Shown: positions 1 to 5,399 of the stretch, piece after piece
Layout: each line of letters opens with the position of its first letter
Position numbering within the stretch: the stretch's first letter is position 1
Source: DASYSA01 sp036003885
Lineage (GTDB): Bacteria; Acidobacteriota; Blastocatellia; UBA7656
Reading direction: 5' to 3'
Length of the DNA: 5,859 nucleotides
Assembly: GCA_036003885.1 (NCBI GenBank)
Contig: DASYSA010000203.1
Location: 1 to 5,859 of the forward strand
Notes under the pieces: model-generated
What the model saw: the letters and a program-made list of their open reading frames with translations, nothing else
Database searches by the model: none
What the model was told of the DNA's origin: nothing
Program-made: the position numbers and the translations under genes

Positions 1-45
1 GGGAGATTCTCCCATTCTCCCACTCTCCCGCTCTCCCACTCTTTC
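1..45. repeat. Octamer CTCCC-type tandem repeat with edge palindrome
   Basis: Four consecutive 8-bp units lie at 6-13, 14-21, 22-29 and 30-37 (ATTCTCCC, ATTCTCCC, ACTCTCCC, GCTCTCCC), with a decayed fifth unit at 38-45. The first 13 bases form a perfect palindrome, GGGAGA-T-TCTCCC, so the repeat appears to switch strand polarity at position 7 and may continue inverted beyond the window. Read on the minus strand, four GGG runs separated by 5-nt spacers fit the usual G-quadruplex pattern. The array starts a few bases past the TGA of the minus-strand gene ending at 51, so it lies in that gene's 3' untranslated region. A role as terminator or mRNA end structure is inference; it could also be a dispersed intergenic repeat. 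Confidence 0.8.
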
Positions 46-50
46 TGTCT

Positions 51-800
51 TCAGCGTCCCGAGTGCGTCAAGCTTACGCTGCCGGACACAGCCGACATGT
101 TGAGAGTTCGCGAACCGCTGCCAACCCGCCCCTGTGCCGAGCGGCCAGGGCCGTAGCGTCGTTCCTTTACTTCGATCGGAAAGTCCGTCTTCAGAGATCC
201 GCTGAGGCTCGACATTTGGATGTCAGCATCGAGGCTACCCGGCAAGTTCACATTAACGTTGCCGCTAACCGACGAGAATTTCATGCTTTCAGTGCCTTCG
301 AGTCTGTCAATATCGACCTCTACGTTGCCGCTGACTGCTGAAGCATTGACGGACCCGGTAACGTCCTTCACCCGCACGTTACCGCTTACGCTGGAGGCGT
401 GAAGCTTGCCGCTGACGCCGCTCACATCAACGTCGCCGCTGACCGAAGAGATGTGCCTGAAGTCATAGTTTATCGAGCGCGGTACCTTAACGTCGAATCG
501 CACATCAACACGGCAATTACAGCGCTCGGGATAACGGACGCCCACATCTACGCGGTCGCCGGTGCTTTTGTCCTCAATCTCAACCTTGTCGCGATCGGGT
601 CCCTCCTTGATGGCGGTCACGACAACAGAATCGCCGTCGTAGCCGGTTACAGTCACATTGCCCGATATGTTGCCAATGCGAACATCGCTTCCCGCCCCGA
701 GGCGGTACGACTTCTGAAAGTCCTGGGCTGCGGCATTCGCGACCAGCATCAGGCCGCAGGCAAACGAAAGGATAGCGAGGCGGAACAGGGATTTGCTCAT
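51..800 (-). CDS. Exported DUF4097-type beta-strand repeat protein
   Basis: The product has 249 aa. A signal peptide covers about residues 1-25: a basic start (SKSLFR), a hydrophobic core (LAILSFACGLMLV) and Ala-rich cleavage options near ANAAAQ, so the protein should act outside the inner membrane. The mature part is built from short beta-strand repeats centred on a [SA]-[VL]-SG-[NDS]-V motif, seen near residues 45, 119, 137, 155, 177, 198 and 237. This is typical of the DUF4097/adhesin-like beta-solenoid family, whose biochemical role is unknown. A CNC motif (Cys94 and Cys96) sits in a linker between the N-terminal strands and the main repeat block and could form a disulfide or bind metal. 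ATG at 800 is preceded by AAAGGAG at 814-820 with a rather long 13-nt spacer. The gene is divergent from the lipoprotein gene. The family call rests on repeat style and length; the function is not known. Confidence 0.85.
   Translation of the reverse strand: MSKSLFRLAILSFACGLMLVANAAAQDFQKSYRLGAGSDVRIGNISGNVTVTGYDGDSVVVTAIKEGPDRDKVEIEDKSTGDRVDVGVRYPERCNCRVDVRFDVKVPRSINYDFRHISSVSGDVDVSGVSGKLHASSVSGNVRVKDVTGSVNASAVSGNVEVDIDRLEGTESMKFSSVSGNVNVNLPGSLDADIQMSSLSGSLKTDFPIEVKERRYGPGRSAQGRVGSGSRTLNMSAVSGSVSLTHSGR
256..446 (-). repeat. Imperfect intragenic repeats encoding SVSGNV
   Basis: The plus strand carries recurring copies close to ACGTTGCCGCTGACCGA at about 256-272, 322-336, 376-392, 406-419 and 430-446. 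On the coding (minus) strand these read as the SVSGNV-type beta-turn motif of the DUF4097-like protein. Conservation extends to the DNA level, with the same codons reused, which suggests expansion by duplication or at least a substrate for slippage and recombination. Spacing is irregular (mostly 54-66 bp, the last pair closer), so this is a protein-repeat footprint and not a simple tandem array. Confidence 0.75.
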
Positions 801-813
801 AGTTAACTTGGAA

Positions 814-820
814 CTCCTTT
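814..820 (-). promoter_or_regulatory. Ribosome binding site of the DUF4097-type gene
   Basis: AAAGGAG on the minus strand lies 13 nt before the ATG at 800. It is the only purine-rich anti-SD match in the leader and there is no other in-frame start nearby, so it supports the ATG despite the long spacing. Confidence 0.6.
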
Positions 821-928
821 CAAGGCGTCTTATCGTGTTACGCTCAGTAAGTGAGCACAGGGACGAAAAGGTTGCACTGTTTTCTTCCGATAGAGGGGTG
901 GCCGCGGCAGATGCGCGGCTTCATCAGG

Positions 929-957
929 TTGACGCCAGCACTCGCCGGCCACACAAT
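929..957 (+). promoter_or_regulatory. Candidate sigma70-type promoter of the lipoprotein gene
   Basis: TTGACG (929-934, 5 of 6 to the -35 consensus) is followed after exactly 17 nt by CACAAT (952-957, 4 of 6 to TATAAT). Transcription would start near 964, giving a leader of about 26 nt that contains the GAGAGGAG ribosome binding site at 975-982. The position in the divergent gap is right for the gene starting at 990. No equally good promoter was found by eye on the opposite strand for the gene starting at 800. Confidence 0.45.
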
Positions 958-989
958 TAACGCTTGTTTGCGTCGAGAGGAGTGGCCTA

Positions 990-1355
990 ATGACACGAAT
1001 CGCAGTTAGCGCGCTTATCCTGTTGGTTCTTATCGCGTGCGGTGGGGGCGGACCGAAACGAATCGGAAAGAGATCTGATCCTTACATCATCAACTCCACG
1101 CTTGTAGATCCATCACGGAATGCAGCCACGTTCAGCATTTCAGTAGCCTCGGAGTCCTCACAAGATGATGTGAAGACTGTCGCCGAACTGGTCATCTCAA
1201 CGAACAAGGCCCAGTTCAAGAACATTACGGTCAAAACGTATCTATTGGGATCGGACCAAAGCGGAGTGCCTTACGCCACCTCCATGCTCGCCGACAATGT
1301 CGTCACGCACTGGTTCAATCCACAGGCAACCCCGCAGAAGATTCCTACTCATTAA
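990..1355 (+). CDS. Small putative lipoprotein, unknown function
   Basis: The product has 121 aa. A short basic N-terminus (MTR) and a hydrophobic segment lead into the lipobox LIAC with Cys17, followed by four glycines. This is a classical signal peptidase II site, so the mature protein is probably a lipid-anchored envelope protein of about 105 residues. The rest is polar with several beta-prone stretches (AATFSISVAS, NITVKTYLLG) and contains no family motif that I recognise. The start is well supported: GAGAGGAG at 975-982 stands 7 nt before the ATG, and a candidate promoter lies at 929-957. The gene is divergent from the DUF4097-type gene, and its TAA overlaps the stop of the convergent TPR membrane protein gene. 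The C-terminus (QKIPTH) shows no anchor or domain. That it is real is likely; its function is unknown. Confidence 0.8.
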   Translation: MTRIAVSALILLVLIACGGGGPKRIGKRSDPYIINSTLVDPSRNAATFSISVASESSQDDVKTVAELVISTNKAQFKNITVKTYLLGSDQSGVPYATSMLADNVVTHWFNPQATPQKIPTH

Positions 1356-3367
1356 GGCCCGCATCTTTCAACGAGTGTACGAAGCATCGCATCCATTTCC
1401 CTCAACTCCATCGCCCGGCCGACGGCGGTCCGCGCACTATTGAGGTACGTGCCGGCCTTTCTGCAGTCCGCTCTGCCTGGTGTCATTGCCAGCAGTCCCT
1501 GGAGACAGGTGGCCGCTTCATCGTACCTCTTATCCTCGATCAAAAGTGACGCAAGCCTCGCCCGTATTTCGTAGCTCGACACATTGGCCAGCGCCCTCCT
1601 GAGCACATCGATCTCCCGAATACGATCCTTACCCTCGTACAGATTCGCCAGAGAGTCATACGCTTCCCCGTTGGCGGGGTAGAAGTTCACGGCCTGCCAA
1701 AGCAACTCCTCCGTCTTGCCACGTTCGCCGGCCTCCCACTTTGCAGCCGCGAGCACCGTGGTCAGTTGCGAACGCAGCAGGTGGGTATTGCGCAGGATGT
1801 AAGAACCGGTTTGGGCATCAGCGAGGACAAGGCCGCGCTGGATGAGATCTTCAGCTTCCGGGATCCGCTTTTGGGTGACGTAGAGCCGCGCCAGTGACAG
1901 GTAGGCCGGCTCGAAATTCGGATCGGCGGCCAGAGCCTGCTTGAATAACTCCTCGGCTCGCTGGGGATTGGATTTCAGGTACATCCCACCCAGGTTATGC
2001 GCCGCGCGAGGCGAATTCGGAACGGCCTCGTAGTTTGCCTGCCAGACTGTGAACTCGTTCTTCCAGTCCTGATTGCGTCTCACGGTCAGCACACCCAAGA
2101 TGATCACAATGACCGCGGCGGCCGCATACGCAACCTGACGGTGTTGCGCCCCCTTCGCTGAAAGTCTCTCGATCAGCAAGGAGACCAGGAGGCCGAAACT
2201 CATGATGGGCAGGTAAAGATAATGATCGGCCAGGAGCTCGTGGTGCGGGATGATCTGGCTGACCGGCAGGAGCATCGCAAAGTAAGAGAGGATCGCAAAG
2301 GCCATTAACTTGTGCTTGCGGAGCAGAGCAAATCCGGAAAAAAGCAACGCCCCAACCACCGCCAGCGATAACAGAACGCGCGGATCAGCAGGCGATTGCG
2401 AGATGTCGAACGCTCCATAGTATTGCGCAATAGGCGTCGGCAATATGAGTTGTTTCAGATACCAACCGTGAACTCGGAGGGCCATCAGTAGATTGGTCCA
2501 GAAGCTCCCGCCCCAGTAGTGCAAACCCGCGCTCGTCGCGCGTCCGCTGGACCCTTGAACGAAGATCATGTAAGAGACATAGGCCGCGCCGCTAATCCCG
2601 AGCGCTGCGTAGAGCCACTTGTCCCTGGCGATGGCTTTGCGCACCGCCACTGCTGACTGGCCTACCCAGGATCCAGTCGCCTCTTTGCCCCACTCGTCAC
2701 AGAAGTTCCATACGAAGATGACCGCAGGCAGACTGACAGCCATCTCTTTGCTCAACAGGCTGAGGGCCCACAGCGCCAGGAAGAGAACGAAGTATAGTTT
2801 GGCGTTCCGGCTGCGATAGATCAGGTAACTCAGGAAGGCGGCTACGAAGAAGAACCCGAACAGCACATCCCGTCTGCCTGAAATATAAGCTACGGCATCA
2901 GTCTGAATTGGATGAACGGCGAAGATGAGCGCGGTGAGGAAGGCGGGCAGCGGTCTTTCGGTCAAGCGCCTGACCAGCAGGAAGATCAGCACTGTGACTC
3001 CGCAGTGGATCAGAACGTTCGTCAGGTGGAACCCGAAAGGCCGATCACCCCAAAGGGCCAGGTCGAAAGCATAGGAGAGGTTTCGGACAGGCCTGTAAGA
3101 GCGGGCGAGGTCGAAGAGGTTTGCAAGTTTGAGCCACTGCCGGCTCCCGAGGATCAGGGGGTTGTCATCGAAGACAAAGTCGTTTCCAAGGCTGTTCGCG
3201 TACACTGCAAAACAGAGGACGACCAGCGCCGCCGACAGGTAATGAACCGGCTTGACTCTTGGCGTTGCCGCCTGTTTGAGGTCGGCCTTCTGCGTCTTGG
3301 GTTTGCCATGCCGTTTGTCTTCGCGGGAGACGGTTGTGGCGCCCTTCGCTTTCATGCAGCGGCCCAT
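1352..3367 (-). CDS. TMTC-like GT-C membrane protein with C-terminal TPRs
   Basis: The product has 671 aa. A basic cytoplasmic tail (about 1-40) is followed by roughly ten hydrophobic segments between 43 and 429, then a soluble TPR region (about 446 to the end). Features shared with TMTC/PMT-type GT-C transferases are an acidic pair in the first external loop (FVFDDNP, Asp67-Asp68), RPVRNLSY at 92-99, HPIQTDAVAYISGRRDVL at 152-169, LLSKE at 204-208, and LLADHYLYLP at 378-387 before the last membrane segments. TPR-like helix pairs are clearest at about 453-520 (for example AEELFKQALAADPNFEPAY). The likely role is transfer of a sugar from a lipid carrier to exported proteins, with the TPRs on the outer face of the inner membrane; donor and acceptor cannot be read from the sequence. 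No Shine-Dalgarno site precedes Met1; Met5 (start 3355) is an alternative. A promoter lies at 3408-3436. No terminator precedes the convergent neighbour. Confidence 0.85.
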   Translation of the reverse strand: MGRCMKAKGATTVSREDKRHGKPKTQKADLKQAATPRVKPVHYLSAALVVLCFAVYANSLGNDFVFDDNPLILGSRQWLKLANLFDLARSYRPVRNLSYAFDLALWGDRPFGFHLTNVLIHCGVTVLIFLLVRRLTERPLPAFLTALIFAVHPIQTDAVAYISGRRDVLFGFFFVAAFLSYLIYRSRNAKLYFVLFLALWALSLLSKEMAVSLPAVIFVWNFCDEWGKEATGSWVGQSAVAVRKAIARDKWLYAALGISGAAYVSYMIFVQGSSGRATSAGLHYWGGSFWTNLLMALRVHGWYLKQLILPTPIAQYYGAFDISQSPADPRVLLSLAVVGALLFSGFALLRKHKLMAFAILSYFAMLLPVSQIIPHHELLADHYLYLPIMSFGLLVSLLIERLSAKGAQHRQVAYAAAAVIVIILGVLTVRRNQDWKNEFTVWQANYEAVPNSPRAAHNLGGMYLKSNPQRAEELFKQALAADPNFEPAYLSLARLYVTQKRIPEAEDLIQRGLVLADAQTGSYILRNTHLLRSQLTTVLAAAKWEAGERGKTEELLWQAVNFYPANGEAYDSLANLYEGKDRIREIDVLRRALANVSSYEIRARLASLLIEDKRYDEAATCLQGLLAMTPGRADCRKAGTYLNSARTAVGRAMELREMDAMLRTLVERCGP

Positions 3368-3407
3368 TCATAGAGTGAGTGTTGTGGTTCGGCAAACAAG
3401 CGGGAAC

Positions 3408-3436
3408 ATTATAGTCGAGCCGTTTATCAGTGTCGA
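3408..3436 (-). promoter_or_regulatory. Near-consensus sigma70 promoter of the TMTC-like gene
   Basis: On the minus strand, TCGACA (3431-3436, 5 of 6 to TTGACA) is separated by exactly 17 nt from a perfect TATAAT (3408-3413). Transcription would begin near 3401, giving a leader of about 34 nt before the ATG at 3367. The spacing, the orientation and the location in the gap upstream of the gene all agree, so the TMTC-like gene probably has its own promoter and does not depend on read-through from the DUF2167 gene. Confidence 0.7.
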
Positions 3437-3558
3437 ATGATGACCAGTGAGAGTTAAGCATCAAGTTTTGTGCTCGACGCCCGGCGTTCATGATCTTCCT
3501 TGAAGGACGCTAATCGCGACGGCGGCTCTGCAACTCTCGCCCCGAGCGGCATCACTTC

Positions 3559-4581
3559 TCAAGATTCAGTGTTTGTCTCGGTCTCATCAGGCGCCTTCCT
3601 TTTGAAGAGCTTCCGCAGTAAGGCCCCCAGTGCGATGAAAGCGGGAATGGCCAGCTTCTTCGCGCCCACGATAAACCCCAGCAGCAGTTTGAAGAAGCCG
3701 ACCTTTACAAGGACCTTCCCTGCTATGAGAGCGCCTATTCCGTAAGCGGCGATCTTATCCACTCCCGGAGTGAAGTCCGCGTAGCGGTTGCCGTCGTTGA
3801 AGTCGACAAAAGCCATAACATCCTGCATGCTGGTTTCGATCGCGCTCAATTGGCCGATGGAGGCCACCGCGTTGAGCACAAGGATTCCTTTTCGTCCCAG
3901 GATTCGCACGTTGTAGTTCAGTGTATGCTCGTCGTTGTCACCAAACTGGAGCTCCTTCGCCCAGTAAAGCTTATGGCTGGCGCGATCATAGCGAGGCGCC
4001 GCAGCCCATCCGATCAAGGTCAACGGCTCAAATCCCTTCTGCTGGCGCTCCTGATTCTCTTCTCCGAGATCTTCCTGCATCTGCTTCAAGAGATCGGTGT
4101 AGTCTATGCTCTCCGCATCATCATCTTTTATGTATCCGTCGTCCTGATACGAAATGATCACTCCCCAGCCTTCATCGCTGAGCGGACCGATCGCACTCGG
4201 AAGCAGCATGCCAAGTGTTGTGGTTCCGGGCGGATTGCCCCACCCGTGTACCAGCAGGAGCTCGGACTGTTCGGGATTCAGGTATCTGAAGCCTGCGGGC
4301 ACGCTCAGCGTTGCAAGCCCCTCTTTGATCGTTATCTTCCCCTGCTGGAAGTTGAGGCTGGCTTCAAACTCTTCGTCGGTCATCTCGTCAGGGCTCTTGG
4401 CCTCTTTGACAGTCTCTTTCTTTTTCTTCGGATCCTTATCCGGCTTGCTCTTTCCAGGAGGGGTTTTGTCTCCGGATTTGGCCTCCGAAGCCCTGACTGC
4501 ATCGGCTTTGTACAGACCCATCCCTGGTAAGAGGCAGAGGCAGATAACCAGGGCTGCCCCTCTGTAGTTACGTACATCCAT
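3559..4581 (-). CDS. DUF2167 family membrane-anchored protein
   Basis: The product has 340 aa from the preferred ATG at 4581. An in-frame ATG at 4620 would add 13 residues but lacks a good ribosome binding site, whereas GGGAGGGAG at 4584-4592 sits just ahead of the chosen start. An N-terminal signal-like hydrophobic stretch (about 9-23) is followed by a Lys/Asp/Pro-rich linker (about 34-66). The core then carries the motifs typical of DUF2167: GWGNPPGTTTLGML (about 113-126), GWAAAPRYD (191-199), LYWAKEL (205-211) and LNYNVRILGRKG (221-232). The C-terminus has GNRYADFTP, then AAYGIGALIAG and further hydrophobic segments (about 278-321), ending in a basic and then acidic tail. The protein is expected to be membrane-anchored with the core outside the cytoplasm. 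The biochemical function of the family is unknown. The nearest upstream gene is cut off by a terminator, so it probably has its own promoter, which I could not identify. Confidence 0.88.
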   Translation of the reverse strand: MDVRNYRGAALVICLCLLPGMGLYKADAVRASEAKSGDKTPPGKSKPDKDPKKKKETVKEAKSPDEMTDEEFEASLNFQQGKITIKEGLATLSVPAGFRYLNPEQSELLLVHGWGNPPGTTTLGMLLPSAIGPLSDEGWGVIISYQDDGYIKDDDAESIDYTDLLKQMQEDLGEENQERQQKGFEPLTLIGWAAAPRYDRASHKLYWAKELQFGDNDEHTLNYNVRILGRKGILVLNAVASIGQLSAIETSMQDVMAFVDFNDGNRYADFTPGVDKIAAYGIGALIAGKVLVKVGFFKLLLGFIVGAKKLAIPAFIALGALLRKLFKRKAPDETETNTES

Positions 4582-4583
4582 TT

Positions 4584-4592
4584 CTCCCTCCC
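4584..4592 (-). promoter_or_regulatory. Ribosome binding site that fixes the DUF2167 start
   Basis: GGGAGGGAG on the minus strand places a GGAGG core 5 nt before the ATG at 4581. The upstream in-frame ATG at 4620 has only a weak CGGA nearby. This selects the shorter, 340-residue product, whose hydrophobic signal then lies close to the N-terminus. Confidence 0.75.
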
Positions 4593-4689
4593 ATTCTAAA
4601 TAAGGATCGGACCGGCTCACATACTGTCCGCTAAGTGCTCGGAGTGATGCCTCTAAAACCTAAGACGCGGAGCACGAGACATTTGATTC

Positions 4690-4712
4690 AAAAAAGAAAC
4701 CCCTCGGGGGCT
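4690..4712 (-). terminator. Rho-independent terminator after the methyltransferase gene
   Basis: On the minus strand the sequence reads AGCCCC-CGA-GGGG followed by TTTCTTTTTT. The stem has four G-C pairs, extended by a G-U and an A-U pair, with a 3-nt loop and a nearly pure U tract. It lies about 40 nt past the methyltransferase stop at 4754 and before the DUF2167 gene, so it should separate the two transcription units. Confidence 0.8.
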
Positions 4713-4753
4713 ACAAGGCTCTCGATCTCAACGGAGGCGCAGAGCCATGCCGG

Positions 4754-5359
4754 TCAGCGCTTCGCGGCAAACATCACCAAATCGCCAGCCGCATGCACTC
4801 GCCGAAACTCTTCAAATCCACTCTTGCACAGCGCAGTCTCATGCTCGCCCACAGTCAGAAAGTGTTCCTCCATCTTCTCCTCGCTGTTGACCTGATCGGC
4901 TATCAGGACCGTCCCGCCCTCCCGCAGAAGGAGTCTCAACTCGCTATAGAGCTGAGGTATTCGGGCCGCGTCGCGAACCTCGTGAACCGCCTGCAGCGAT
5001 ACAACGACATCGAATGGGCCGGCCAGCGACTGCCACCATCCCGCATCGAGAAAGCTTCCCTGATGAACGCAAACCAGTTCGCCGAAAGAGACGAGTCGGG
5101 CTCGGCTGAGATCGAGCATATGGGGTGAGAAGTCGAACAAGTGATAGGAGGCTACCGCACACCTGGTGAGGATGTACTCGGCCAGGAAGCCGGGGCCGCT
5201 TCCGAGATCCAGCACCCTGGGTTGTGTGAGCGTTGCCACCTCAGCCGCAAATGCATCGAAGAACTCAACACGATACGGCCTCCTGGAGTTAGCCACCCCG
5301 GCCCAGTCCCGTACGTAGCTCTCGTTGAAGTAGTCATGCGGGCCAGTAAATTCACGCAT
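4754..5359 (-). CDS. Class I SAM-dependent methyltransferase
   Basis: The product has 201 aa from the ATG at 5359. The Rossmann-fold signatures occur in order: motif I VLDLGSGPG at 49-57 (SAM binding), an acidic strand end in HLFDFSPHML with Asp76 (ribose contact region), PFDVVVSLQAVHEV at 115-128 (motif II region), and LREGGTVLIAD at 145-155 (motif III). The protein is a small soluble cytoplasmic enzyme; its substrate cannot be assigned. An in-frame TTG at 5431 would add 24 residues and overlap the aminotransferase by 32 bp. I prefer the ATG because the added residues are low in family-like character and the SD-like AAGGAGG directly abuts the TTG with no spacer. The ATG itself lacks a clear SD. 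It lies 40 nt after the aminotransferase stop, so the two genes are probably co-transcribed, and a terminator follows at 4690-4712. Confidence 0.88.
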   Translation of the reverse strand: MREFTGPHDYFNESYVRDWAGVANSRRPYRVEFFDAFAAEVATLTQPRVLDLGSGPGFLAEYILTRCAVASYHLFDFSPHMLDLSRARLVSFGELVCVHQGSFLDAGWWQSLAGPFDVVVSLQAVHEVRDAARIPQLYSELRLLLREGGTVLIADQVNSEEKMEEHFLTVGEHETALCKSGFEEFRRVHAAGDLVMFAAKR

Positions 5360-5399
5360 AGGCGTTGCTGTTCTTGCGTGTGCATTCTCACCACAGGTC

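Noticed and set aside
1..45. CRISPR array
   Set aside because: The units are 8 bp in direct tandem without unique spacers, so this is a simple repeat.
63..806. Three overlapping plus-strand open frames opposite the DUF4097-type gene
   Set aside because: They mirror the repetitive SVSG codons of the minus-strand gene, have no ribosome binding sites or domain signatures, and overlap one another; the minus-strand product has a signal peptide and a clear repeat structure.
3165..3491. Minus-strand 108-residue frame beginning ATGAACGCC with an AAGGA nearby, overlapping the start of the TMTC-like gene
   Set aside because: The strong promoter at 3408-3436 lies inside it, its second half is the wrong frame of the TMTC-like gene, and the residues look like out-of-frame translation. 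A short leader peptide is possible but not supported.
3478..3545. Short inverted repeats (ACGCC/GGCGT and CTCG/CGAG) after the DUF2167 gene, considered as a terminator
   Set aside because: The stems are only 4-5 bp with tiny loops and there is no U tract; read-through towards the TMTC-like gene cannot be excluded.
3850..4530. Long plus-strand open frame (226 residues) opposite the DUF2167 gene
   Set aside because: The minus-strand frame carries multiple DUF2167 motifs and a good ribosome binding site; the plus frame has no coherent domain and is a shadow.
4581..4620. Extended DUF2167 start at the ATG at 4620
   Set aside because: It lacks a convincing SD, the extension contains the strong RBS of the inner start, and it would place charged residues ahead of the signal segment.
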